Shown: one piece after another, positions 26,309-34,821 of the stretch
How the letters are laid out: each line of letters begins with the position of its first letter
Numbering within the stretch: position 1 is the stretch's first letter
NCBI GenBank assembly: GCA_902776955.1
Contig: CACYSG010000012.1
Coordinates: 33,886-97,885, forward strand
Origin: an uncultured Bacteroidales bacterium
GTDB lineage: Bacteria; Bacteroidota; Bacteroidia; Bacteroidales; Muribaculaceae
Length of the DNA: 64,000 nt
Direction of reading: 5' to 3'
Program-made: the position numbers and the translations under genes
Notes under the pieces: generated by a model
What the model saw: only the letters and a program-made list of their open reading frames with translations
Told to the model about the DNA's origin: nothing
Database searches by the model: none

Positions 26309-28117
26309 TCAATGCGTCAGGATATAGTCGATCAAGGCGTTAACGTGGGTCACATTGAAATCACCGACTTCCCTGATAATTAAGTCAAAAAGATCGTCTA
26401 AGTCAGCAATGCTCACCTCGCCATCGCCATTCATGTCATATCGGAAAACATACTCATGCTCACGTTGCATGAACTTGTAATCCTTGTAAGCACCCGGGAA
26501 GCCAAAGCGAACCACGGCCTCGCGATAATGCACACCATGGGGCAGGGGCTTGGCAACGACAGCGGCATTAACGTGATAGTTAAACTCGCCGTCCTCTCCG
26601 CCATCGGTAAGTTCGATGCTCAGCCAGTCAGGGACGTTACCACCGTTGCAGGTGAGGGTCCATCCATCGTCGGCGCTCTCAACCCAAGAGAAGAACTCGA
26701 TGCCGCTGGTGATAAACGGTTCCACATCCCCATCATCCTGGAAGACCTGTCCCATCACGCCACCCTGTTCGGGGAAGGTGTACTCGCCACGCTCCTGGTT
26801 ATAGTAAAAGGTCAAGAACGGGTTATCGATGTCCAGGAAAATGGATAAACCGGTCTTCATCTCACCATTGACGAAGAAATTGTTCAGACCAACCCATTCA
26901 TACTTACCGCTGAAGGTGTCGTCCTCGTTGTACAGACCATGCTTGAGGTAAGCCAGTTCACCGAAACCTTCGTCTTCATGAAAATTGGTGAAAATCATGG
27001 CGGTGAAGTTCTTCAGGTTCTCCATACCGGGACCATTGTAGCCATCGATAGCGACAAGTATGTCACTGTCAATAACGGGGTTGCACTCTATCTCCAGGCC
27101 ATCTTCCTCGCCATAGATGGTGAAGATGATTAAATCATCGGTCTCGGGAGTCAGTGTAGCACGGCCGTAGGCAATGAGTTCACCGGGCTCTTCGGGCAGG
27201 ACAGCCACGCCATCCTCTTTATAGGGGGGGATACCATCGGCTAGCTTGTAAATCTTGCAGGTCAGGTCAACCGTGCCGAGCACCTCGATTTGGGCAGCGT
27301 CGAGAACGACACGCTTGAGCACATAGGGATGGGTAGGTTTCTCAAAGGCCTGGGCAATGCCGTCGATGCACATATTGCGGACAACGCCGGTCTGGGCGTT
27401 GGTTACAGAGCCGCCGTTCTTGCCGAACCAGTAACCGCTCTGGTTGGTACCATAGGGGTCCATACCGCCATAGTAGGTCATTGGAGTAGCGCCAAAGTCA
27501 TCATATTTCCAGCCTAAAGTCTTGGACGATACCAGAATTGCGCCGCCCTCGTCGATGTCGCTGAACATAGCGGCAGCACTGGGGGCAGACATGATGCTTG
27601 CCGAATACGAATCGCCTGCACCCAGAATGTATTCATACCACTTGTCACCGTCTATTACATTCAGTATGGGAAACGAGTAAAGCCCGTAGCCATAGGTATA
27701 GTCCACCACCTTACCCACGAGAGTCTCCCATGAGTCTTGACCGTCGAAGTCCCACTCATAAATGGTACTGGGAGTCTCAGCATCATAGATAGCCGCGAAC
27801 GTGTAGGGCGCATATGGTTTGCTGGCATAGTAGGGAGCGAAAGCGATACCGCCGAATGAACCGTCAGGGTCCATAAACAGAGAACCGGGATACATGCCGG
27901 CGGGACGGTTGTAATAAGCCTCGGGAGTGTAGGTCAAGCTGAGAGCCTTTGCCACGGGAGCGCCGGGCGTGCGCATCTGCGCGGTTTCCTGCTTGGGAGC
28001 GGGCATCTCACGGGTTTCGGGACGCGCGACATTGGGCGAAGCCGAAACCTTGAGCTGAGCACTGGCCGAAGGTGCCATGAGTGCAGCAGCCACTAAAAAT
28101 AATAATACTTTTTCCAT
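26309..28117 (-). CDS. Large secreted protein with dockerin-like tail (island paralogue 1)
   Basis: 602 residues: a signal peptide (MEKVLLFLVAAALMAPSASAQ), then a Pro/Ala-rich linker, then a ~350-residue body starting YYNRPAGMYPGSLFM. A BACON/Ig-like domain follows (~455-545: WTLTCNGGNVPDWLSIEL ... REAVVRFGFPG). The C-terminus is dockerin-like: the first calcium repeat MNGDGEVSIADL is intact, but the second (DFNVTHVNALIDYILTH) has lost its calcium-binding residues. Two close paralogues follow at 28514 and 32829. Function unknown; probably exported and either surface-attached through the tail or released. A promoter with TATATTTG lies at 28166-28159 on the minus strand. Confidence 0.85.
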   Translation of the reverse strand: MEKVLLFLVAAALMAPSASAQLKVSASPNVARPETREMPAPKQETAQMRTPGAPVAKALSLTYTPEAYYNRPAGMYPGSLFMDPDGSFGGIAFAPYYASKPYAPYTFAAIYDAETPSTIYEWDFDGQDSWETLVGKVVDYTYGYGLYSFPILNVIDGDKWYEYILGAGDSYSASIMSAPSAAAMFSDIDEGGAILVSSKTLGWKYDDFGATPMTYYGGMDPYGTNQSGYWFGKNGGSVTNAQTGVVRNMCIDGIAQAFEKPTHPYVLKRVVLDAAQIEVLGTVDLTCKIYKLADGIPPYKEDGVAVLPEEPGELIAYGRATLTPETDDLIIFTIYGEEDGLEIECNPVIDSDILVAIDGYNGPGMENLKNFTAMIFTNFHEDEGFGELAYLKHGLYNEDDTFSGKYEWVGLNNFFVNGEMKTGLSIFLDIDNPFLTFYYNQERGEYTFPEQGGVMGQVFQDDGDVEPFITSGIEFFSWVESADDGWTLTCNGGNVPDWLSIELTDGGEDGEFNYHVNAAVVAKPLPHGVHYREAVVRFGFPGAYKDYKFMQREHEYVFRYDMNGDGEVSIADLDDLFDLIIREVGDFNVTHVNALIDYILTH

Positions 28118-28513
28118 AACAATACTTCTTAAAATACAATCATTAATACTTTAATCTGCAAATATAACAAATCTTTCACAAAATAGCAATTTTTTGTCCA
28201 AAAAACAACATCGCCCACAAAAATAATGGTACACGATGCAGCAATAAACGCCCTGTAGGGCCTCGCCTATACTCAGGGCTGCCAAACCCTGCGGGGCTAA
28301 TGCGAATTTCACGATTTTTTTTTAGCCATCTGCGACTTGTAGAGACGCAAAATTTTGCGTCTCCCATCGGTAGAAATTACTATTATTCTACCCTTGAGAC
28401 GCAAGATTTTGCGTCTCTACAGGACGGCGTGGCCGTACAGTGCGGATGCCGGAATAATACTTATCGGCTTTGCGGGTTGGCGTGAGGGCCGGATGCCCTG
28501 ACAGATTAAATGA
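28118..28513. other. Spacer between paralogues: promoter and repeats
   Basis: The left part holds the minus-strand promoter of the preceding gene (TTG 28189-28187, 20 bp, TATATTTG 28166-28159). From ~28240 a repeat block (ending near 28340) matches 30490-30590, and two 22-bp perfect palindromes made of GAGACGCAAAA and its complement follow (28342-28363, 28396-28417, the latter with one change). No gene is seen. Confidence 0.75.
28342..28417. repeat. Two collapsed R2 palindromes
   Basis: 28342-28363 is a perfect 22-bp palindrome built from the two ends of the R2 element; 28396-28417 is a second copy with one A-to-G change. Another collapsed copy is at 30594-30615. Confidence 0.9.
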
Positions 28514-30370
28514 TTAATGCGTCAGGATGTAGTCAATCAGGGCATTGATGTCGGCGATGTTCACCTCGCCGTCACCGTTCACGTCACCGTCAAGGCCCTC
28601 GTCACCAATCAGGATCATGTCGATGGTAGTGTTCACGTCACCAACGTTTACCTCACGGTCACCGTTTACATCGTAGGGATTATCGACTTTTTTACCCTGC
28701 ATGAACTTGTAATCCAGATATGTACCGGGGTAGCTAAAGCGAACCACAGCCTCACGATAACGCACACCTCGTGGCAGGGGCTCGGCAACAACCTTGGCAT
28801 TAACGTGATTGTTGAACTCGCCGTCCTCTTCACCGTCAGTGAGCTCGATGTTCAACCAGTCAGGGACGTCACCACCGTTGCAGGTGAGGGTCCAACCATC
28901 GTCGGCGCTCCCAATCCAAGAGAAGAACTCGATGCTCTCGGTAATCAGCTGCTGCTGGCCATCATCATAGAGGACTTTCCTCATCAGACCACCCTCGTTG
29001 GGGAAGGTGTACTCACCATCCTCGATATCGAAATCGAACTTCAGGAACGGATTATCGATATCGAGCAGGATGGAGAAACCGGTCATCATCTCACCACTGG
29101 TGAAGAAGTTGTTCAGACCAGCCCATATATAGTCACCGCTGAAGGTGCCGTCGTCGTTGTTCAGACCATACTTGAGGTAAGCCAGCTCACCGAAACCCTC
29201 GTCGTGGTTGGTATCGGTACTGATCAGAGCCGAGAAGCTCTTCAGGTTCTCCATGCCGGGATCGTTGTAACCGTCGATGACAACGAGCATGTCGTAGTCA
29301 ATGGTGGGAGTATACTCAACCTCAAGGCCATCGTGCTCATCATAGAGGGTAAAGATGATGTACTCGTCGGTTTCAGGGGTCAGCGTAGCGCGACCGGCTG
29401 CTACGAGCTCACCGGGCACCTCGGGCAGAGCAACCTCGCCACCGCGAATGTAAGCGGGAATGCCGCCGTCCATCTTGTAGATTTTACAGGTCATATCCAC
29501 CTGGTCAAGCACCTCGATCTCGGTAGCGTCGAGAACGACACGCTTGAGCCCATAGGGATGGCTGGGCTTCTCAAAAGCCTGGGCAATACCGTCGATGCGC
29601 AACGTGCGCTTGGCACCGGTCTCGGCGTTGGTAACGGTACCGCCGTTCTTACCGAACCAGAAACCGCTCTCGTTGTTACCATAGGGGTCCATACCGCTGT
29701 AGTAGGTGAAGGGAGTATCATGGTCATTCTGGAAACCGCCCCAGCAGAAGTTCTTGGACGAAACCAAGATAGCACCGCCCTCGTCGATGTCGCTGAATAG
29801 ATAGGCAGCGTTGGGGGCAGACATGATGTGTGACGGAAACTTCCTTCCCTGGTAGTTACCCTGCATGAAGTATTCGTACCACTTGTCACCGTCCATTACC
29901 TGCACTACGGGAAACAAGTAAAGTCCCAAACCATAAGAAATAAAAATTGAGTCATCTGGGAGCATTGGATAAACATTGCCATTATCATCAGAACCATCAT
30001 TGTAAATCCACTCATAAATGGTACTGGAAGTCTCATTATAGATGGCCTTGAACTTGTAGTACACAAAAGGCTTGGTAGCAAAATAGGGAGCGAAAGCCAT
30101 ACCGCTCGGCGAGCCGTCAGGCTCCATAAACAGAGAACCGGGATACATGCCAGCGGGACGGTTGTAATAAACCTCATGATATTCAACCCGCTTGGGTGCC
30201 TTAGCCACGGGAGTGCCGGGCGTGCGCATCTGCGCAACTTCTAGCTTGGGAGCAGGAATAGCATGAGTCTCGGGACGAGTAACCTTCTGCGGTGCAGAAA
30301 CCTTGAGCTGAGCACTGGCCAAAGTAGCCATCAATGCAGCAGCCACAAAAAATAATAATACTTTTTCCAT
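28514..30370 (-). CDS. Large secreted protein with dockerin-like tail (island paralogue 2)
   Basis: 618 residues from the ATG at 30370, where the signal peptide begins (MEKVLLFFVAAALMATLASAQ); the frame extends 42 codons upstream through promoter and repeat DNA and is not used. Same layout as its neighbours: linker, YYNRPAGMYPGSLFM body, BACON/Ig-like domain, and an intact two-repeat dockerin-like C-terminus (DVNGDREVNVGDV and DVNGDGEVNIADI, ending LIDYILTH). The closest relative is the 32829 gene; for example SSKNFCWGGFQND is shared by both but absent from paralogue 1. Function unknown. Confidence 0.86.
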   Translation of the reverse strand: MEKVLLFFVAAALMATLASAQLKVSAPQKVTRPETHAIPAPKLEVAQMRTPGTPVAKAPKRVEYHEVYYNRPAGMYPGSLFMEPDGSPSGMAFAPYFATKPFVYYKFKAIYNETSSTIYEWIYNDGSDDNGNVYPMLPDDSIFISYGLGLYLFPVVQVMDGDKWYEYFMQGNYQGRKFPSHIMSAPNAAYLFSDIDEGGAILVSSKNFCWGGFQNDHDTPFTYYSGMDPYGNNESGFWFGKNGGTVTNAETGAKRTLRIDGIAQAFEKPSHPYGLKRVVLDATEIEVLDQVDMTCKIYKMDGGIPAYIRGGEVALPEVPGELVAAGRATLTPETDEYIIFTLYDEHDGLEVEYTPTIDYDMLVVIDGYNDPGMENLKSFSALISTDTNHDEGFGELAYLKYGLNNDDGTFSGDYIWAGLNNFFTSGEMMTGFSILLDIDNPFLKFDFDIEDGEYTFPNEGGLMRKVLYDDGQQQLITESIEFFSWIGSADDGWTLTCNGGDVPDWLNIELTDGEEDGEFNNHVNAKVVAEPLPRGVRYREAVVRFSYPGTYLDYKFMQGKKVDNPYDVNGDREVNVGDVNTTIDMILIGDEGLDGDVNGDGEVNIADINALIDYILTH

Positions 30371-30646
30371 AACAAAACTTTTTAAAAATGACAAATAATA
30401 CTTTAGACTGCAAAAATAATAAATATTTTTACAATATAGAGGTTTTTGTCCCAAAAAATCACATTCAGCCACAAAAAATGGCACACGACGCAGCAATAAA
30501 CGCCCTGTTGGGCCTCGCCTATACTCAGGGTTGCAAAACCCTGCGGGGCTAATGCGAATTACACAAATTTTATTTAGCCATCTGCGACCTGTAGAGACGC
30601 AAAATTTTGCGTCTCAAGGGCAGCAAATTGTAATGTCTAACGCTTG

Positions 30647-30733
30647 GAGACGCAAGATTTTGGATAAATTTGGCGGCACTTCAACCATTGATGCAAGCAT
30701 CATGGTATTCAGTTTGCACAAATTTTGCGTCTC
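30647..30733 (+). repeat. 87-bp R2 element, plus orientation
   Basis: The ends are inverted copies of GAGACGCAAAATTTTG (with minor changes) and the middle contains the small palindrome GATGCAAGCATC. A reverse-complement copy of the same length is at 32009-32095. Confidence 0.92.
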
Positions 30734-30814
30734 TACAGACCAGAACATTGAGCATCAGCACTTTTTGTGTAATTCGTCTAATTGGCGTAATTTGCATTGA
30801 AAAAACAATGGGAT

Positions 30815-30877
30815 AACTTCTATATCGTTCCTAATATTGTTTTGATTTGGCTTCGCCGAAGCTAAAGGTTCTCGCGC
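30815..30877 (-). repeat. R3 repeat, inverted copy
   Basis: Reverse complement of the block at 12083-12148; contains GATTTGGCTTCGCCGAAGC. It faces the direct copy at 31863-31930 across the lipoprotein gene. Confidence 0.88.
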
Positions 30878-30995
30878 GCAGCGCGATCATCATAAGAGAG
30901 ATTAGTTTTTCAACGACCTCTTGATCGTGTCCCCAGTAGTCATCCGCTGTAGCTCAATAACAGCGAGATGCAGAAAGAAATATGAGCTGCGATTA

Positions 30996-31027
30996 TTTGT
31001 CATTTTTGGTAATTACCATTATCTTTG
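30996..31027 (+). promoter_or_regulatory. Promoter of the island lipoprotein gene
   Basis: TTTG (30996-30999), 20 bp, TATCTTTG (31020-31027); leader ~36 nt. Confidence 0.65.
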
Positions 31028-31068
31028 CAACTCAGAACACTTTTTAAACCCATTAATCCATTACAGCG

Positions 31069-31785
31069 ATGAAAAAGACATTAATAGGAATGGCGATGTG
31101 CGCCTTGGCACTTGCCGGGTGTGGAAACGATGACATAATCTTTGACGAGCCTGAACCTGAAATCATTACCGCCGAGAACGACCCCGCTCTCGAGAAACTC
31201 GCAAGGAATGTTGGTTTCTATTGTATCAGATATGGGGAACTCGCACGTTGGGAATTTGCCTACCGTGCAGCGGGGCAGTACTGCATCTTCCCCATGACCG
31301 AGGCGAGGGCACAGCAACTTGAACAGCTCGACCAACAAGAGGGGGCACCGCTGAGGAGAGCCAATGATTTCTATGACCTTAAAATTTCTGAAATCTTTAG
31401 TACTTTTGCAACTCCGGTTTTGGTTAACGATTTCTATGTCGTTACCGGCAGCCGTGACTTCATCACCAGCGATGACTATGTGAGCGACATGTATTTTTTC
31501 TCGTACTACAGCTATTACGACTATACCAAACCTGCATTTTTTGTGGTTGACCCACGCATCGTTGTTTGCGTTCCAGACCCCAAGACCAAAGATACAATCC
31601 TAAAAGACTACCGCGGGAAACTCACTGAATCAACCCGTGTAGAACAAGGAATGAGTTTGAATGGGGGATATCGGTATGAGTTTGACTGCACGCTTAAGAC
31701 GTCGGAAGAGGTAATGAACCTGGCGGACAAAATCTACAGGCGTGATGACGTGACATGGGCCGAGGCCGGTTGCTATAAGCAATAA
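31069..31785 (+). CDS. Lipoprotein of unknown function inside nested inverted repeats
   Basis: 238 residues with a clear lipoprotein signal (MKKTLIGMAMCALALAGC, Cys18) followed by an acidic stretch DDIIFDEPEPEI. The rest shows no family I recognise: mixed alpha/beta, a Tyr-rich segment (FFSYYSYYDYTKPAFFV) and a late DVTWAEAGCYKQ end. It has its own promoter and is the only plus-strand gene between 22.6 and 43.0 kb. It is bracketed by R2-R3 on the left and inverted R3-R2 on the right. Membrane-anchored; role unknown. Confidence 0.8.
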   Translation: MKKTLIGMAMCALALAGCGNDDIIFDEPEPEIITAENDPALEKLARNVGFYCIRYGELARWEFAYRAAGQYCIFPMTEARAQQLEQLDQQEGAPLRRANDFYDLKISEIFSTFATPVLVNDFYVVTGSRDFITSDDYVSDMYFFSYYSYYDYTKPAFFVVDPRIVVCVPDPKTKDTILKDYRGKLTESTRVEQGMSLNGGYRYEFDCTLKTSEEVMNLADKIYRRDDVTWAEAGCYKQ

Positions 31786-31862
31786 TAAATCCGACGTAAG
31801 TATATGTGAGACCCGTAGAGGGTGTGTCATAATAACGTCGTTGGTTATTAATCGGCCTTACG

Positions 31863-31930
31863 GCCGAGAACCTTTAGCTCGGCGAAGCCAAATCAATAAA
31901 AATTATTGGCAATGATATAGATACTGGCCC
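31863..31930 (+). repeat. R3 repeat, direct copy 2
   Basis: Shares CGAGAACCTTTAGCTCGGCG and the following AAGCCAAATCAA with 12083-12148; inverted relative to 30815-30877. Confidence 0.85.
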
Positions 31931-32008
31931 AGCCTATACTCAGGGCGGCAAAACCCTGTGGGGCTGATGCGAATTTCACGAATAATTTTTAGCCATCTGC
32001 GACTTGTA

Positions 32009-32095
32009 GAGACGCAAAATTTGAGCAAACTGAATACCATGATGCTTGCATCAATGGTTGAAGTGCCGCCATATTTATCCAAAATTTTGCGTCTC
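32009..32095 (-). repeat. 87-bp R2 element, minus orientation
   Basis: Reverse complement of 30647-30733, same length, with only a few substitutions (for example TTGAGCAAACTG here against CAGTTTGCACAA there). Confidence 0.92.
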
Positions 32096-32138
32096 AAGTC
32101 TAGATCAATTAATTTTCTAATATTTTGTGGGGTAACGG

Positions 32139-32189
32139 GGGGACTCCTGTCCGAAAAATGCAGGCATTTTTCATCCAGGAGCCGTCCCC
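32139..32189. repeat. Family R1 hairpin element, copy 3
   Basis: Core GAAAAATGC-AG-GCATTTTTC is unchanged. The outer arms are shortened: GGGGAC-TCCT against AGGAGCCGTCCCC, so the left arm has lost GG, but its tip TCCT still pairs with AGGA. Confidence 0.85.
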
Positions 32190-32219
32190 GGTCGCTGTGG
32201 TCGCCCCGGTCGCTGGCGG

Positions 32220-32624
32220 GTAGGGCCTCGCCTTGGCGTGGCCGCAATGAGGCAAGCAAAACAGAGAGGAGGTGCATCATTGGGACGGGTCTTTGTGATG
32301 GCACTTTTGGGGTGGTAACAGCATCGGGGGAGGTGCATCATTGGGACGGGTCTTTGTGATGGCGTCGCTTTGCTTTGGCCATCAAAAGAACGCGTCCCAG
32401 CTGATGGCACCCGTGCTGCCCTAGAGTGCGGATGCCCCCCCCTAAACTCTAACCTCTAAACTCTAAACTGCGGGCGCCAGGCCGCATATTTGCGGATGCC
32501 CCCCTCTAAACTCTAACCCCTAAACTCTAAACTGCGGGCGCCAGGCCGCATATTTGCGGATGCCAATTTGTTTAATTGGCGAAATTCGTAGTTTATTATC
32601 GGCCACGCCAAGGCGAGGCCCTAC
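32220..32624. repeat. 405-bp element with 24-bp inverted ends and internal tandem repeats
   Basis: The ends (32220-32243 and 32601-32624) are the same 24-bp inverted pair as at 12249-12369. Inside are an identical 35-bp repeat at 32268-32302 and 32329-32363 (61-bp period) and two 64-bp units (32428-32491, 32492-32555) rich in CTAAACTCTAA. No open frame of note. Confidence 0.82.
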
Positions 32625-32828
32625 ATCCTGCGGATTCTCCTCTGATGCGTTTTACCGGATAGCCTATAATTGATTTTCTAATATTTTGTGGGTACGGGAA
32701 AGGGGGGTGACAGATAAAACGAGACGGGAAGCCTTCTATCAGGCGTCCCGTCTCTACAGGTAATAGATGATATGTTAAGAAACTGTAATAATTTTCAGTT
32801 TGTTAGATACCTCTATCGGGTGATAACA

Positions 32829-34685
32829 TTAATGCGTCAGGATGTAGTCAATCAGGGCATTGATGTCGGCGATGTTCACCTCACCGTCACGGTTCACGTC
32901 ACCCCTAGGACTCTCGTCGCCAGAGAGGATCATGTCGATGGTGGTGTTCACGTCACCAATGTTCACCTCGCCGTCACCGTTTACATCGAAGGGATTGTCG
33001 GGCTCCTCACCCTGAGTGAACTTGTAATCCAAGTAAGCACCGGGGAACTCGAAGCGAACTACGGCCTCACGATAAGGAACACCTGCGGGCAGGGGCTCGG
33101 CAACAACCTTGGCGTTAACCTCGTTGTTGAACTCGCCGTCCTCCTCACCGTCGGTGAGCTCGATGCTCAGCCAGTCGGGAACGTCGTCACCGTTGCAGGT
33201 GAGGGTCCAACCCTCGTCAACGCTGGGAACCCAAGCGAAGAACTCGATGCTCTCGGTAATCAACTGCTGCTGGCCATCATCATAGAGGACTTTCCTCATC
33301 AGACCACCCTCATCGGGGAACTTGTACTCACCATCCTCAATCGAGTAGCCGAAGGTCAGGAACGGGTTCTCGATATCGAGCAGGATGGAGAAACCGGTCA
33401 TCATCGCACCACTGGTGAAGAAGTTGTTCAGACCAGCCCATACATAGTCACCGCTGAAGGTGCCGTCGTCGTTGTTCAGACCATACTTGAGGTAAGCCAG
33501 CTCACCGAAGCCCTCGTCGTGCTGAGTATCGGAGCTGATCATAGCCGAGAAGTTCTTCAGGTTCTCCATGCCCTCGTCGTTGTAACCGTCGATGACAACG
33601 AGAATGTCGTCTTCGATGGTGGGGGTAAACTCAACCTCAAGGCCATCCTCCTCATCATAGATGGTGAAGACGATGTACTCGTCGGTCTCGGGGGTCAGCG
33701 TAGCGCGACCGGTAGCAATGAGCTCACCGGGCTCTTCGGGCAGAGCAACCTCATCATCGGGAATGTAAGCGGGAATACCACCGTCGATCTTGTAGATCTT
33801 ACAGGTCATGTCCACCTGGTCAATAACCTCGATATCGGTAGCGTCGAGAACGACACGCTTGAGCAGATAGGGATGGCTGGGCTTCTCAAAAGCCTGGGCA
33901 ATACCGTCGATGCGCAGCGTGCGCTTGGCACCGGTCTCGGAGTTGGTAACGGTACCACCGTTCTTACCGAACCAGAAACCGCTCTCGTTGTTACCGTAGG
34001 GGTCGATACCGCTGTAGTAGGTGAAGGGCACATCTTGGTCGTTCTGGAAACCGCCCCAACAGAAGTTCTTGGACGAAACCAGGACAGCACCACCCTCTTC
34101 GACGTCGCTGAACATAGCAGCAGCACTGGGGGCAGCCATAATGTTTGACGCATACTTTTTGCCCTGGTAGTTACCCTGCAAGAAGTAATCATACCACTTG
34201 TCACCGTCCATTACATTCAGTACGGGAACCGAGTCAAGCTCGTAGCCATAGGTATACTCTACTACCTTACCCTCGAGGGTCTCCCATGCGTCTTGACCGT
34301 TACCTGCATAGTACTGGAAGTCCCACTCATAAACGGTGTTGGGAGTTTCAGCATCATAGATAGCCTCGAACGTGTAGGGCACGTAAGGCTTGGTGGCAAA
34401 ATAGGGAGCGAAAGCGATACCGCTCGACGAGCCGTCGGGCTCCATGAACATCGAGCCGGGATACATACCGGCGGGACGGTTGTAATATGCATCGTGATAT
34501 TCAACCTTCTTGGGACCCTTTACCACGGGAGCACCAGGGGTGCGCATCTGTGCAACTTCAAGCTTGGGAGCAGGAATAGCACGAGTCTCGGGACGAGCAA
34601 CCTTCTGGGGAGCCGATACCTTGAGCTGAGCACTGGCCGAAGTCACCATGAGTGCAGCAGCAGCTAAAAGTAAAACCTTTTTCAT
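32829..34685 (-). CDS. Large secreted protein with dockerin-like tail (island paralogue 3)
   Basis: 618 residues; signal peptide MKKVLLLAAAALMVTSASAQ. Same order as paralogues 1 and 2: Pro/Ala linker with APKLEVAQMRTPGAP, YYNRPAGMYPGSMFM body, BACON/Ig-like domain (WTLTCNGDDVPDWLSIEL), and a dockerin-like tail with two intact repeats (DVNGDGEVNIGDV and DVNRDGEVNIADI). Its upstream DNA differs from that of the other two, so it was duplicated separately from the repeat-flanked pair. Function unknown. Confidence 0.87.
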   Translation of the reverse strand: MKKVLLLAAAALMVTSASAQLKVSAPQKVARPETRAIPAPKLEVAQMRTPGAPVVKGPKKVEYHDAYYNRPAGMYPGSMFMEPDGSSSGIAFAPYFATKPYVPYTFEAIYDAETPNTVYEWDFQYYAGNGQDAWETLEGKVVEYTYGYELDSVPVLNVMDGDKWYDYFLQGNYQGKKYASNIMAAPSAAAMFSDVEEGGAVLVSSKNFCWGGFQNDQDVPFTYYSGIDPYGNNESGFWFGKNGGTVTNSETGAKRTLRIDGIAQAFEKPSHPYLLKRVVLDATDIEVIDQVDMTCKIYKIDGGIPAYIPDDEVALPEEPGELIATGRATLTPETDEYIVFTIYDEEDGLEVEFTPTIEDDILVVIDGYNDEGMENLKNFSAMISSDTQHDEGFGELAYLKYGLNNDDGTFSGDYVWAGLNNFFTSGAMMTGFSILLDIENPFLTFGYSIEDGEYKFPDEGGLMRKVLYDDGQQQLITESIEFFAWVPSVDEGWTLTCNGDDVPDWLSIELTDGEEDGEFNNEVNAKVVAEPLPAGVPYREAVVRFEFPGAYLDYKFTQGEEPDNPFDVNGDGEVNIGDVNTTIDMILSGDESPRGDVNRDGEVNIADINALIDYILTH

Positions 34686-34758
34686 AAAAAAACGTTTGAA
34701 TTAAGTTTTGGTTAATAAATATTGATTAATCTTTTTTCGTTTCAATCAAAATAACGGA

Positions 34759-34801
34759 ACGGCCAGGGTTGTCAAGCCATCGGCACGCATGCCCTGGCCG
34801 T
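34759..34801 (-). terminator. Terminator of the SusCD operon
   Basis: ACGGCCAGGG / CCCTGGCCGT is a 10-bp perfect stem about 20 bp past the DUF4302 stop on the minus strand, followed there by a T-rich tail (CCGTTATTTTGATT). Confidence 0.7.
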
Positions 34802-34821
34802 CCGGTATAGGTCATCTCATC

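Larger units (their letters stand above)
30371..31068. other. Repeat-rich intergenic region before the lipoprotein gene
   Basis: Contains the minus-strand promoter area of paralogue 2 (possible -7 TATTTTTG at 30418-30411). It then holds a repeat block shared with 28240-28340, a collapsed R2 palindrome (30594-30615), a full 87-bp R2 element (30647-30733), an inverted R3 copy (30815-30877) and the promoter of the plus-strand lipoprotein gene. No gene is seen. Confidence 0.75.
31786..32828. other. 1-kb intergenic repeat cluster
   Basis: No credible gene. Contents: R3 (31863-31930), R2 in minus orientation (32009-32095), an R1 hairpin (32139-32189), and a 405-bp element with 24-bp inverted ends (32220-32624) enclosing two tandem-repeat arrays. 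The last ~150 bp before the stop of paralogue 3 show no recognised feature. Confidence 0.75.

Noticed and set aside
30371-30496. A 42-codon extension of island paralogue 2
   Set aside because: It runs through promoter and repeat DNA; the signal peptide begins at 30370 as in the paralogue.
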